Positions 29,869-38,931 are shown, counted from the stretch's first letter. The stretch: DNA of 64,000 nucleotides from Variovorax sp. 770b2 (GCF_900115685.1 NZ_FOXJ01000001.1:2761796-2825795); one strand, 5' to 3'. Notes: a model not told the origin generated them from the sequence alone. Translations and numbers: made by a program.

Positions 29869-31101
29869 TCATGACGTCGTCTTGCGGCGCAGGCGGTACT
29901 GCTCCAGGAACTTCGCGATGCGGTTGATGGCCTCGCGCAGGTCGTCTTCGTGGGGCAGGAACACGATGCGGAAATGGTCCGGCGTGGCCCAGTTGAAGCC
30001 GGTGCCCTGCACCAGCATCACGCGGGTTTCCTTGAGCAGCTCGAGGAAGAACTGGCGGTCGTCCGCGATCGGATAGACCTCCGGGTCGAGCCTGGGGAAC
30101 ATGTAGAGCGCGGCGCTCGGCTTGACGCAGGTCACGCCCGGAATGGCGGTGATCAGCTCGTAGGCCAGGTCGCGCTGGCGGCGCAGGCGCCCGCCGTCGC
30201 AGACCAGGTCGTTGATGCTCTGGTAGCCGCCCAGGGCCGTCTGGATGGCCCACTGGCCCGGCACGTTGGCGCAAAGGCGCATGTTCGAGAGCATGTTCAG
30301 GCCCTCGATGTAGTCCTGCGCGGCGCGCTTGTCGCCCGAGACCACGACCCAGCCGGCGCGGTAGCCGCACGAGCGGTAGCTCTTGGAGAGCGAATTGAAG
30401 GTGAGCGTGAGCACGTCGGTCGACAAGCTGGCGATGGCGGTGTGCTTGACGCCGTCGTACAGCACCTTGTCGTAGACCTCGTCGGCGAAGATCACCAGGC
30501 CGTGTTCGCGCGCGATGGCCACGATGCTCTTGAGCAGTTCGTCGGAATAGAGCGCGCCGGTGGGGTTGTTCGGGTTGATGACCACGATGCCCTTGGTGCG
30601 GGACGTGATCTTGGCGCGGATGTCGTCCAGGTTGGGCATCCAGCCGTTGGCCTCGTCGCACAGGTAATGCACCGGGGTGCCGCCCGACAGGCTCGTGGAG
30701 GCGGTCCACAGCGGGTAGTCGGGGGCCGGCAGCAGCAGTTCGTCGCCGTCGTCCAGGAGCGCGTTCGTGGACATGGCGATCAGCTCGCTGGCGCCGTTGC
30801 CCAGGTAGATGTCGTCCAGCGTGACGCCGGCAATGCCCTGCTTCTGGGTCTCGTGCATCACCGCCTTGCGCGCGGCGAAGACGCCCTTGCTGTCCGAGTA
30901 GCCCGCCGAATTGGGCAGGTTGCGGATCATGTCCTGCTGGATTTCCTCGGGCGCATCGAAGCCGAACACGGCGAGGTTGCCGATATTGAGCTTGATGATC
31001 TTCTGGCCGTCCTCTTCCATCTGCTTGGCGGCGTCCATGATCGGGCCGCGGATGTCGTAGAGAACGTTGGCCAGCTTGGCCGATTTCTTGAGCTGCTTCA
31101 A
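29869..31101 (-). CDS. alaA: Alanine-type aminotransferase AlaA
   Basis: 410 residues. Class I PLP aminotransferase with K240 in SLSKSYRSCGYRAGW, NPNNPTGALYS and the long N-terminal YDIRGPIMDAAKQMEEDG that marks the AlaA group (same lysine position as E. coli AlaA). Makes alanine from pyruvate and glutamate; related enzymes serve valine and others. The gene in this position ahead of hom is common in Burkholderiales. Confidence 0.92.
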   Translation of the reverse strand: MKQLKKSAKLANVLYDIRGPIMDAAKQMEEDGQKIIKLNIGNLAVFGFDAPEEIQQDMIRNLPNSAGYSDSKGVFAARKAVMHETQKQGIAGVTLDDIYLGNGASELIAMSTNALLDDGDELLLPAPDYPLWTASTSLSGGTPVHYLCDEANGWMPNLDDIRAKITSRTKGIVVINPNNPTGALYSDELLKSIVAIAREHGLVIFADEVYDKVLYDGVKHTAIASLSTDVLTLTFNSLSKSYRSCGYRAGWVVVSGDKRAAQDYIEGLNMLSNMRLCANVPGQWAIQTALGGYQSINDLVCDGGRLRRQRDLAYELITAIPGVTCVKPSAALYMFPRLDPEVYPIADDRQFFLELLKETRVMLVQGTGFNWATPDHFRIVFLPHEDDLREAINRIAKFLEQYRLRRKTTS

Positions 31102-31201
31102 AGGGCCCTCCCGGGCGGGTTTACTCGAAGGTCAAAAGGCCCTGACAGGCCTCGTGCCACTGGGGAAAACCTATAATTTGACCACAGTTCCCAGTGCACC
31201 G

Positions 31202-31585
31202 ATGAAGCTCCAACCCGACAAATCCGACGCCCAATCCCTCACCGCGCATGGCCCCGGCTGGGTCGCGATCAACAACGAAAAGGTCCAGGGCAGCGTGGTG
31301 GTCGGCTCCCGCGGGGAGCGTTTCGAGTGGAATTGCACCCGTTTCGACGAATTGGGGCCGGAACACTTCGCGCAACTCGCGTCGTTGGGGGCCGAATTGA
31401 TCATTTTCGGCAGCGGAACCCGCATCCGATTCCCGCAGCCCGCATGGCTCCAGCCCCTGATGGCGCAGCGCACCGGCGTCGAGACCATGGACACCCCGGC
31501 GGCCTGCCGGACCTACAACATCCTGGCCGGCGAAGGCCGGCATGTGATCGCCGCCCTGCTGGTGGAGAGCCCGTCGTCTGACTGA
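31202..31585 (+). CDS. Mth938-like domain-containing protein (NDUFAF3-like)
   Basis: 127 residues from ATG 31202. The core VVVGSRGERFEWNC, GAELIIFGSGTRIRFP and GVETMDTPAACRTYNILAGEGRHVIAAL match the Mth938/XCC1710-like small family. Human NDUFAF3 is a complex I assembly factor of this fold, but the bacterial role is not established. A TATAAT at 31172-31177 lies close upstream; alaA is divergent. Confidence 0.85.
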   Translation: MKLQPDKSDAQSLTAHGPGWVAINNEKVQGSVVVGSRGERFEWNCTRFDELGPEHFAQLASLGAELIIFGSGTRIRFPQPAWLQPLMAQRTGVETMDTPAACRTYNILAGEGRHVIAALLVESPSSD

Positions 31586-31720
31586 GAGGGGTATTTTCGG
31601 GGTAAAATAGCGGGTTGCGAACAGGCCAGCTACCCCAAAGTTAGCAACGACCAATCCTCCGCGCGTCGAGTCTGCCCCGAAGAACTCGATCCACGGAATC
31701 TAACGGAGAAAACAAGTTTC

Positions 31721-32197
31721 ATGGCGATCGTTGTCAACAAACCCATTCCTGAATTCGACGCCAACGCCACGGGCGGCCTCAAGGTCTCGAATACCTCGCA
31801 TCTCGGCCACGTGCTGGTCATGTATTTTTACCCGAAAGATAACACCCCGGGTTGCACCACCGAAGCCATGCAGTTTCGCGACCGCTACAAGGACTTCGAA
31901 AAAGCCGGTGCCACCGTTTTCGGCGTTTCGCGTGACAACATGAAGTCGCACGACGAGTTCAAGGCCAAGCTCGAATTGCCCTTCGAACTGATCGCCGACA
32001 CCGAAGAAAAAATGTGCCACATGTTCGGCGTGGTCAAGAACAAGATCATGTACGGCAAGAAGGTCAAGGGCATCGAACGCAGCACCTTCCTGATCGGCGC
32101 CGACGGCATCCTGAAGGCCGAATGGCGCGGGCTCAAGGTTCCGGGTCACGTCGACGACGTGCTCAAAGCAGTCAAGGCGCTCAAGAAGGCCGCCTGA
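31721..32197 (+). CDS. bcp: Thioredoxin-dependent peroxiredoxin Bcp
   Basis: 158 residues. The peroxidatic Cys is C45 in PKDNTPGCTTEAMQF. FGVSRDNMKSHDEF, and GIERSTFLIGADG near the end, fit the BCP/PrxQ family. No second Cys sits five residues after the first, so the resolving route may be the non-PrxQ type. Reduces peroxides in the cytosol. A hairpin terminator about 155 bases downstream. Confidence 0.93.
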   Translation: MAIVVNKPIPEFDANATGGLKVSNTSHLGHVLVMYFYPKDNTPGCTTEAMQFRDRYKDFEKAGATVFGVSRDNMKSHDEFKAKLELPFELIADTEEKMCHMFGVVKNKIMYGKKVKGIERSTFLIGADGILKAEWRGLKVPGHVDDVLKAVKALKKAA

Positions 32198-32352
32198 CGC
32201 TGCAGGACGCGATCCCCAGGGGTTCGCTTTTGCGCCATCACGTGGGGAATGCCCAACGTGACACGTAAAAGCAGCAAAGAGCCTCTGGCGCGTCATCTGC
32301 GGTGTGCATAATGGCCTCATGCCGTTGAGCTCCACGACCGCATCCCCCGAAC

Positions 32353-32383
32353 AAAGCCGCCTTGGTCTTCAGGCGGCTTTTTC
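32353..32383 (+). terminator. Rho-independent terminator before phoH-family gene
   Basis: AAAGCCGCC (32353-32361) pairs with GGCGGCTTT (32372-32380) and runs into TTTTT. It ends transcription from bcp or attenuates the next gene, whose ATG is 39 bases later. Confidence 0.75.
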
Positions 32384-32421
32384 GTTTTCTGGTTTCCACT
32401 TTCCTGCGAGCGACCTCCCAC

Positions 32422-34206
32422 ATGCCATTGCCCCCCGCCCCCACGAAACGCGCCGCATTGCTCTCGCCGGACGCAATCGATGCGCCCGCCCGGTCCTCGC
32501 ACAGGGGGTCGCGCCGCTCCGGCGACCAGCGCGCTGACGAAACGGCCCCGAACGGGCCGCAGCCGCTGGAGTTGTTCGACAACCTGGGCTCCGAGGCGGC
32601 AGGCGGCGGCGAAACCGCGCGCCCGTCGCGCCGGGCCAAGACCCGGCCTGCGCCAGCGCCCGCCCCCCAGCAGCAGCCTGCCGCCATCCAGGTCGAGACC
32701 CGGGTCCCCACGCCCCCCGCTCCGGCCTATGCCCCCGCTCCCGCAGCGACGGCGCCGCAAGTCCCGGCGCGCCCCAAGCGCAGCAAATCCACCGGTCCGG
32801 CCAAGCTGTTCGTGCTCGACACGAACGTGCTGCTGCACGACCCGATGTGCCTGTTCCGCTTCGAGGAGCACGACATCTTCCTGCCGATGATCGTGCTGGA
32901 AGAGCTCGACGGCCACAAGAAGGGCACCACCGAAGTCGCCCGCAACGGCCGCCAGACCAGCCGCACGCTCGACGCCCTGGCCGGCGCGCAGGACGCGGAC
33001 ATCGACAAGGGCCTGAAGCTGGACACCACCGGCCATCGTGAGGCCGGCGGACGCCTCTTCTTCCAGACCGCGCCGCTGGACTACTCGCTGCCGATCAGCC
33101 TGCCCCAGGGCAAGGCCGACAACCAGATCCTGGGCGTCGTGCATGCGCTGCGCGACGAGTACGCCAAGGACCGCCCGGGCAAGCCGAAGCAGGAAGTGGT
33201 GCTGGTGTCCAAGGACATCAACATGCGCGTCAAGGCGCGCGCGCTGGGCCTGGCCGCCGACGACTACCAGAACGACAAGACGCTGGAAGACGGCGACCTG
33301 CTCTACGCAGGTTCGCTGGCGCTCCCGCCCGACTTCTGGACCCGCCAGAGCAAGACAGTCGAGAGCTGGCAGAGCGGCAGCAACACGTTCTACCGGATCA
33401 GCGGTCCGATCGTGCCGAACCTCTACATCAACCAGTTCGTCTTCTTCGAGGCGCCCGGCGAGCCGAGCATGTACGCGCGCGTCACCGAGATCCGCGACAA
33501 GACCGCGGTGCTCAAGACGCTCAAGGACTACAGCTCGGGCAAGAACGCGGTGTGGGGTGTGAACACGCGCAACCGCGAGCAGAACTTCGCGATGAACCTG
33601 CTGATGGACCCCGAGATCGACTTCGTCACGCTGACCGGCACCGCCGGCACCGGCAAGACCCTGATGGCGCTGGCCTCGGGCCTCACGCAGGTGCTGGACG
33701 ACCGCCGCTACACCGAGATCATCATGACCCGCGCGACCGTGAGCGTGGGCGAGGACATCGGCTTCCTGCCCGGCACCGAGGAAGAAAAGATGGGCCCCTG
33801 GATGGGCGCGCTGGACGACAACCTCGAGTTCCTGGCCAAGGGCGACGGCGGCGGTGCGGGCGAGTGGGGCCGCGCGGCCACCAACGAGCTGATCCGCAGC
33901 CGCATCAAGGTCAAGAGCATGAACTTCATGCGCGGACGCACCTTCCTGAACAAGTACGTGATCATCGACGAGGCGCAGAACCTGACGCCCAAGCAGATGA
34001 AGACGCTGATCACCCGGGCCGGCCCGGGCACCAAGATCATCTGCATGGGCAACCTGGCGCAGATCGACACGCCGTACCTCACGGAAGGCTCCTCGGGCCT
34101 CACCTTCGCGGTCGACAAGTTCAAGGGCTGGCCGCACGGTGGCCACATCACGCTGGCGCGCGGCGAACGCTCGCGCCTGGCCGACTTCGCGAGCGACGTG
34201 CTCTAA
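32422..34206 (+). CDS. PIN-domain PhoH family ATPase (YlaK-like)
   Basis: 594 residues from ATG 32422. The first ~125 residues are Pro/Ala-rich low-complexity sequence. Then a PIN nuclease domain (FVLDTNVLLHDP, PMIVLEELDGHKKG), and from ~390 a PhoH helicase-like ATPase with GTAGTGKTLMALA (Walker A) and VIIDEAQNLTPKQMKTL (Walker B-like). PhoH2-type proteins couple RNA cleavage to ATP-driven unwinding. Terminator-like hairpins lie on both sides. Confidence 0.93.
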   Translation: MPLPPAPTKRAALLSPDAIDAPARSSHRGSRRSGDQRADETAPNGPQPLELFDNLGSEAAGGGETARPSRRAKTRPAPAPAPQQQPAAIQVETRVPTPPAPAYAPAPAATAPQVPARPKRSKSTGPAKLFVLDTNVLLHDPMCLFRFEEHDIFLPMIVLEELDGHKKGTTEVARNGRQTSRTLDALAGAQDADIDKGLKLDTTGHREAGGRLFFQTAPLDYSLPISLPQGKADNQILGVVHALRDEYAKDRPGKPKQEVVLVSKDINMRVKARALGLAADDYQNDKTLEDGDLLYAGSLALPPDFWTRQSKTVESWQSGSNTFYRISGPIVPNLYINQFVFFEAPGEPSMYARVTEIRDKTAVLKTLKDYSSGKNAVWGVNTRNREQNFAMNLLMDPEIDFVTLTGTAGTGKTLMALASGLTQVLDDRRYTEIIMTRATVSVGEDIGFLPGTEEEKMGPWMGALDDNLEFLAKGDGGGAGEWGRAATNELIRSRIKVKSMNFMRGRTFLNKYVIIDEAQNLTPKQMKTLITRAGPGTKIICMGNLAQIDTPYLTEGSSGLTFAVDKFKGWPHGGHITLARGERSRLADFASDVL

Positions 34207-34226
34207 AAGCCGGATCGCTGGCATCG

Positions 34227-34265
34227 AGCCCGCGCATGCTCCCAGGGGCATCGCGGGCTTTTTTT
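34227..34265 (+). terminator. Rho-independent terminator after the PhoH gene
   Basis: AGCCCGCG (34227-34234) pairs with CGCGGGCT (34252-34259), followed by six or seven T. Confidence 0.8.
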
Positions 34266-34281
34266 CGCCCGCGATGACAGG

Positions 34282-34305
34282 CTCCTGACAAGACGTTGTC
34301 AGGAG
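34282..34305 (+). promoter_or_regulatory. Perfect 10-bp inverted repeat, candidate operator of the VOC-EVE-WYL operon
   Basis: CTCCTGACAA (34282-34291), spacer GACG, TTGTCAGGAG (34296-34305). It sits 49 bases before the VOC gene and is followed by no U-tract. Its symmetry and place suggest a repressor site; the operon ends with a WYL-type regulator that could bind it. Confidence 0.6.
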
Positions 34306-34354
34306 GCGGCTCGCACCATCGAGGCTCCTTCCAACCCAACGAAAGAGAGCTCCC

Positions 34355-34726
34355 ATGCAGAACGCAATCACCTGGTTCGAGATTCCGGTCAGCGACCTGG
34401 ACCGTGCCCAGGTCTTCTATGAAACCGTGCTCGCGCGCAAGCTGCGCCGCGAAAGTCTCGGCGGCGAGGCGCTGGCTATTTTTCCGTATGACGCCCCGGG
34501 CGTCGGCGGCGCCTTGCAGGCCGGCGCAAGTGCCGCTGCCCGCGCAGGCAGCAGCACCCGCATCTACCTCGATTGCATGCCCAGCATCGATGCCGTGCTG
34601 TCGCGCGTCGAAGCCGCCGGTGGACAGATCGTGGCGCCCAAGTCCGCGCTGCCGCCGGGCATGGGTTTCATCGCCCACCTGCGCGACACCGAAGGCAACG
34701 AAGTCGGCCTGCACGCCCTCGCCTGA
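34355..34726 (+). CDS. VOC-family (glyoxalase/bleomycin-resistance-like) protein
   Basis: 123 residues. The glyoxalase-fold repeat ITWFEIPVSDLDRAQVFYETVL at the start, and GFIAHLRDTEGNEVGLH at the end, contain the metal-ligand pattern positions of VOC enzymes. These catalyse many reactions or bind drugs; the substrate cannot be told. First gene of a five-gene operon; AAAGAGAGC precedes the ATG. Confidence 0.88.
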   Translation: MQNAITWFEIPVSDLDRAQVFYETVLARKLRRESLGGEALAIFPYDAPGVGGALQAGASAAARAGSSTRIYLDCMPSIDAVLSRVEAAGGQIVAPKSALPPGMGFIAHLRDTEGNEVGLHALA

Positions 34727-34732
34727 AGCACC

Positions 34733-35182
34733 ATGGCACAGCGCAACTGGATCGCCGTCGCGAGCGCCGACCATGCGCGGCGCGGCCGCGACCACAAGCC
34801 GCTCGGCTTCATGCAGGTCGGCCACGGCAAGCTGGGTCCGCTCAAGCGGGTCGCTGCGGGCGACCGCGTGGCCTACTATTCGCCGGCCACGGTGTTCAGC
34901 GGCACGGACAAGCTGCAGAGCTTCGTATCGATCGGCATCGTGCTGCCCGGCGAACCGTATGAATTCGACATGGGCGGCGGCTTCGTGCCTTGGCGGCGCG
35001 ACGTGAGCTATGCGGCATCGCACGAAGCGCCGATCGCGCCGCTGATCGAGCGCCTTGCCTTCATCGAGACCCCGAAGCAGTGGGGCTACAAGTTCCGCTT
35101 CGGCATGTTCGATGTCACCGACGCGGACATGGCATTGATCGCCCGGACCATGAAGGCAGACCTGAAAACGCTCGCCCTTTGA
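34733..35182 (+). CDS. EVE domain-containing protein (UPF0310)
   Basis: 149 residues. NWIAVASADHARRG, VAAGDRVAYYSPATVFSGTDKLQSF and PWRRDVSYA match the EVE/PUA-like fold, whose aromatic cage binds modified bases in nucleic acids in related YTH and SRA domains. Begins 6 bases after the VOC stop. Its target is unknown. Confidence 0.86.
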   Translation: MAQRNWIAVASADHARRGRDHKPLGFMQVGHGKLGPLKRVAAGDRVAYYSPATVFSGTDKLQSFVSIGIVLPGEPYEFDMGGGFVPWRRDVSYAASHEAPIAPLIERLAFIETPKQWGYKFRFGMFDVTDADMALIARTMKADLKTLAL

Positions 35183-35220
35183 GCAGCCATCCGAACATCG
35201 CAGACGCAGGAGAAGAACCC

Positions 35221-35670
35221 ATGGAACCCGCCCGCCAACACCACGACGCCTTCCAGGTCGCCGGCCTCACGGTCCGCACCACCAACCGCGAAGAAAACGA
35301 TCCCGCTACGGCCCGCATCGGCGCGCTGTGGGGCCGCTTCTTCGGCGAGCAGACCTACGAATCGACGCCCCACCGCGCGGGCGACATGCGCATCTTCGGC
35401 GTCTATTCCACCTACGAGGCCGACGCCCATGGCCCGTTCGACATCACCGTCGGCGTGGCCGTCTCGGACGGTGCAGACAGCGTGGCCGTCGAAGCAGGCG
35501 ACTACCTGGTCTTCACCGGCCAGGGCGCAATGCCGCAGATGGTGATCGCCACCTGGCAGCGCATCTGGCAGTATTTCGAGGCGCACCCGGAAATCGCGCG
35601 CCGCTACCGCAGCGATTTCGAAGCCTACGAGGGGCCGGACAAGGTGGCGATCCACATCGGAGTTGCATGA
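35221..35670 (+). CDS. GyrI/Cass2-like effector-binding protein
   Basis: 149 residues from ATG 35221, with GGAG 13 bases upstream. A stand-alone ligand-binding domain: VAGLTVRTTNREENDPATAR, IFGVYSTYEADAHGPFDITVG, with the C-terminal VWIATWQRIWQY-type segment. This resembles the AraC effector-binding and integron Cass2 families that bind cationic drugs. The start codon of the next gene overlaps its stop (ATGA). Confidence 0.8.
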   Translation: MEPARQHHDAFQVAGLTVRTTNREENDPATARIGALWGRFFGEQTYESTPHRAGDMRIFGVYSTYEADAHGPFDITVGVAVSDGADSVAVEAGDYLVFTGQGAMPQMVIATWQRIWQYFEAHPEIARRYRSDFEAYEGPDKVAIHIGVA

Positions 35671-36134
35671 GCATGAAGAAAAGCTGGCGCGACAGGCTGG
35701 CCAGCTACCCTCACCTGCCGAACGTCAAGGAGATCCCTGCGCCCATGCGCAAGCGCCACGGCGAGGGCACCATCGCCACGCCCTCCCCGCGCGAGGTCCA
35801 GGAGGCGATGCGCGGCGTGCCCGAAGGCCGGCTCGCCACGGTGCTGGGCATCGGCGAGGACATCGCGGTGCGCCACCGCGCCACCATCGGTTGCACCGTG
35901 ACCACGGCGATCTTTGCGCACATGGTTGCGCACGCCACCGAGGAGTCGTTGCCGGTGGAAGACCGGACGCCCTACTGGCGCACCCTCAAGATCGGCGGCG
36001 AACTCAACCCCAAGTACCCCGGCGGCATCGAGGCGCAAATGGCCAGGCTCGAAGCCGAGGGCCACACGGTCGTGCAGCGCGGCAAGCGCTACTTCGTCGA
36101 GGACTTCGCCAAGAAGCTCTCCGGAACGCACTGA
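35667..36134 (+). CDS. MGMT-family, alkyltransferase-like protein lacking the PCHR cysteine
   Basis: 155 residues, coupled by ATGA to the gene before. VPEGRLATVLGIGEDIAV resembles the DNA-binding helix-turn-helix of O6-alkylguanine-DNA alkyltransferases; PYWRTLKIGGELN then GGIEAQMARLEAEGH aligns with the PCHRV...G...Q..LLEAEG region. The active-site Cys of PCHR is a Tyr, so it is likely an ATL-type damage binder rather than a transferase. Homology is moderate, so this call is tentative. Confidence 0.6.
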   Translation: MSMKKSWRDRLASYPHLPNVKEIPAPMRKRHGEGTIATPSPREVQEAMRGVPEGRLATVLGIGEDIAVRHRATIGCTVTTAIFAHMVAHATEESLPVEDRTPYWRTLKIGGELNPKYPGGIEAQMARLEAEGHTVVQRGKRYFVEDFAKKLSGTH

Positions 36135-36880
36135 TGCGCCGCGCCGACCGCCTCTTCCAGCTCGTGCAGCTCATCCGCGGGCGCCGGCTCACCACGGCCG
36201 CGTTTCTCGCGCAGCGCCTGGAGGTGTCGGAGCGCACGGTGTACCGCGACGTGGCCGACCTGCAGCACCAGGGCGTGCCGATCGAAGGCGAAGCCGGCGT
36301 GGGCTACCGGCTGGGCGTGGGCTTCGAGCTGCCGCCGCTGATGTTCACGCAGGACGAGGCCTCGGCGCTCGTGGCCGCGGCGCGGCTCGCGCAGAGCTGG
36401 GTCGACCCGGCGCTGGCGCGCGACATCGAAGCGGGGCTGGGCAAGATCCTCTCGGTGCTGCCGCCGGCCGCACGCGTTTCGGCGGAGGCGCTGGCGCTCT
36501 ATGCGCCCGCGCTGGGGTTGGACGACGTCATGGGCGCCCGGCTGCAGGCCCTGCGCGAGGCCGTGCAGGCGCGCCAGAAGCTGCGCCTGAACTATCGCGA
36601 CGTGTCGGGAGACGCCAGCGAGCGCACGGTGCGGCCGCTCGGCTGTTTCTACTGGGGGAAGGTCTGGACGCTCTCGACCTGGTGCGAGTTGCGCAACGAC
36701 TTCCGCGGGTTTCGCGTCGATCGCATGGACGCGGTCCAGGTGCTGCCCGAGCGCTTTCGCGACGAACCGGGCAAGACGCTGGCCGACCTGCTGCGCCAGG
36801 TGAAGGCCCGGCAGGTGGAGACGGCGCCGCCGGAACCGCAGCAATGGCCGTCGAAGGCCCAGGGTCCTTCGGCCCTTTGA
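36134..36880 (+). CDS. YafY-type HTH/WYL-domain transcriptional regulator
   Basis: 248 residues. N-terminal HTH (RGRRLTTAAFLAQRLEVSER then TVYRDVADLQHQGVPIEGEA), then a WYL domain (~140-215; RQKLRLNYRDVSG, RPLGCFYWGKVWTLSTWCEL, DFRGFRVDRM) and a short C-terminal extension. Such regulators sense nucleic acid or small ligands and often sit with defence or stress genes. Starts on the last base of the previous stop; last gene of the operon. Confidence 0.9.
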   Translation: MRRADRLFQLVQLIRGRRLTTAAFLAQRLEVSERTVYRDVADLQHQGVPIEGEAGVGYRLGVGFELPPLMFTQDEASALVAAARLAQSWVDPALARDIEAGLGKILSVLPPAARVSAEALALYAPALGLDDVMGARLQALREAVQARQKLRLNYRDVSGDASERTVRPLGCFYWGKVWTLSTWCELRNDFRGFRVDRMDAVQVLPERFRDEPGKTLADLLRQVKARQVETAPPEPQQWPSKAQGPSAL

Positions 36881-36901
36881 CCTCGCCCGGTTCGCCCCGC
36901 C

Positions 36902-38308
36902 TCAGTACTGGTCGCTGTGGCTGTAGCCTTCCAGGTTCTCGAACTTGGTGATCGGCTTCAGGAAGGCCAGCTTGATGGTGCCCGTCGGCCCATTCCGGTG
37001 CTTGCTGATGATCACCTCCGCCACGCCCGGCTCCTTGCTGTTCTTGTCGTAGTAATCGTCGCGGTAGATGAACATGATGATGTCCGCGTCCTGCTCGATG
37101 GCGCCGGATTCGCGCAAGTCGCTCATCATGGGACGCTTGTCGGTGCGGCTTTCCACACCGCGGCTGAGCTGCGAAAGCGCGATCACCGGACACTTGAGTT
37201 CCTTGGCGAGCATCTTCAGGCCCCGGGAGATTTCGCCCACGGCCGTTGCGCGGTTCTCGTCACCGCTCGTGCTGGTCGACATGAGCTGCAGGTAGTCGAC
37301 CACGATCAGGCCCAGGCGCCCGTACTGGCGCGCGAGCCGGCGTGCATTGGCGCGCAGTTCGCTGGTCGAGAGGCCCGGCGTCTCGTCGATGTGCAGCGAC
37401 ACGGTGCGCAGCTTCTCGATGGCCTCGGTCAGGCGCGGCCACTCTTCGTCGCTGAGCTTGCCGGTGCGCAGGTGCCCCTGGTCGATGCGGCCGATCGAGC
37501 CGACGATACGCACCGCCAGCTGGGAGGCGCCCATTTCCATCGAGAACACGGCAACGGGCAATCCTTCGTTGAGCGCCACGTGCTCGGCGATGTTGATCGC
37601 CAGCGAGGTCTTGCCCATCGAGGGGCGCGCGGCCAGCACGATCATGTCGCCCGGCTGCAGGCCCGAGGTCATCTTGTCGAAGTCATGGAAGCCCGTGCGC
37701 ACACCCGTGATGTCGTTCGGGTTCTCGGCCATCTCGGTCACACGGTCGAGCAGTTCGACCACCAGGGCATCCATGCTCTGGAAACCCTGCTTCATCCGCG
37801 AGCCTTCTTCGCCGATGTTGAAGATCTTCTGCTCGGCCTCGTCCAGGATCTTGTCGACCGGCTTGCCCTGCGGATTGAAGGCGTTGGTCGCGATCTCGTC
37901 GCTGGCCGAGACGAGCTTTCGCAGGATCGAGCGCTCGCGCACGATCTCCGCATAGCGCCGGATGTTGCTCGCGCTGGGCACGTACTGCGCGAGCGAGTTC
38001 AGGTAGACCAGCCCGCCGATCTCGTCGGCCTTGCCCAGGCTCTGCAGCCGCTCGAAGACGGTGATGACGTCGGCCGGCTTGCTGGCATTGATCAGGCCGC
38101 CGACGGCGGCATAGATCAGCTTGTGCTCGTGGCGGTAGAAGTCGCCGTCGACCAGCAGGTCGCCCATGCGGTCCCAGGCGCCGTTGTCGAGCAGCAGGCC
38201 ACCGAGCACGCTCGATTCGGCCTCGATGGAGTGCGGCGGAACGCGCAGTTGGGCGATCTGGCGGTCGGCCGACGAATTACCGTCGGTGTAGGAGAAAACG
38301 GCGGACAT
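36902..38308 (-). CDS. dnaB: Replicative DNA helicase DnaB
   Basis: 468 residues from ATG 38308, with GGGAAG 6 bases upstream. N-terminal domain (LRVPPHSIEAESSVLGGLLL) and RecA-like C-domain with Walker A ARPSMGKTSLAINIAEH and the DnaB strand VVDYLQLM. Hexameric helicase of the replication fork. No intein. Located downstream of the ribosomal S6 operon, as in other betaproteobacteria. Confidence 0.98.
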   Translation of the reverse strand: MSAVFSYTDGNSSADRQIAQLRVPPHSIEAESSVLGGLLLDNGAWDRMGDLLVDGDFYRHEHKLIYAAVGGLINASKPADVITVFERLQSLGKADEIGGLVYLNSLAQYVPSASNIRRYAEIVRERSILRKLVSASDEIATNAFNPQGKPVDKILDEAEQKIFNIGEEGSRMKQGFQSMDALVVELLDRVTEMAENPNDITGVRTGFHDFDKMTSGLQPGDMIVLAARPSMGKTSLAINIAEHVALNEGLPVAVFSMEMGASQLAVRIVGSIGRIDQGHLRTGKLSDEEWPRLTEAIEKLRTVSLHIDETPGLSTSELRANARRLARQYGRLGLIVVDYLQLMSTSTSGDENRATAVGEISRGLKMLAKELKCPVIALSQLSRGVESRTDKRPMMSDLRESGAIEQDADIIMFIYRDDYYDKNSKEPGVAEVIISKHRNGPTGTIKLAFLKPITKFENLEGYSHSDQY

Positions 38309-38420
38309 GGACTTCCCTTGCAACCCTGCATGCTAAGCCGCGCACGGCGCTGCGCCTGTGGACAAGGTTGTGAATAAACAGTGATCTTCCAGTGCAGCGC
38401 ATTGGAAAACTCGACGGCAC

Positions 38421-38450
38421 AAAAACAAAAGCCGCCCGAAGGCGGCTTTT
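38421..38450 (-). terminator. Terminator of the rpsF-priB-rpsR-rplI operon
   Basis: AAAAGCCGCC (38427-38436), CGAA loop, GGCGGCTTTT (38441-38450). Read on the minus strand it runs into TTTTGTTTTT. Confidence 0.85.
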
Positions 38451-38478
38451 GCGGCAGCGCACGAGGCGCCGCGAACGA

Positions 38479-38931
38479 TCAGGCGGTTTCGCCGTAGACC
38501 GTCACGGTGATCTCGACGACCACGTCGGTGTGCAGCGCAACGCTCACGGTGCTGTCGCCAACGACCTTGATCGGACCGTTGGGCAGGCGCACTTGCGCCT
38601 TGGCAACCTTGTAGCCTTGCTTGCCCAGTTCTTCGGCGATGTCGCCGTTGGTGACCGAGCCGAACAGGCGGCCGTCGACGCCGGCCTTTTGCGTCAGCTT
38701 GACGGTCGTGCCGCCGAGCTTTTCGCCTTGGGCTTGCATCTCGGCCAGCTTGGCGGCCGCAGCCTTTTCGAGTTCGACGCGCTTGGCTTCGAATTCGGCC
38801 TTGTTGGCAGCGGTGGCGCGGCGGGCGCGGCCCGACGGAATCAGGAAATTGCGTGCGTAACCGTCCTTGACCTTGACGATTTCGCCGAGGGTGCCGAGGT
38901 TGACGACCTTGTCCAGAAGAATGACTTGCAT
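38479..38931 (-). CDS. rplI: 50S ribosomal protein L9
   Basis: 150 residues. [20 protein letters not shown], then [11 protein letters not shown] at the start, a long connecting helix ([22 protein letters not shown] segment) and [20 protein letters not shown] at the end. Length matches L9. Last gene of the S6-PriB-S18-L9 operon. Confidence 0.98.
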   Translation of the reverse strand: MQVILLDKVVNLGTLGEIVKVKDGYARNFLIPSGRARRATAANKAEFEAKRVELEKAAAAKLAEMQAQGEKLGGTTVKLTQKAGVDGRLFGSVTNGDIAEELGKQGYKVAKAQVRLPNGPIKVVGDSTVSVALHTDVVVEITVTVYGETA

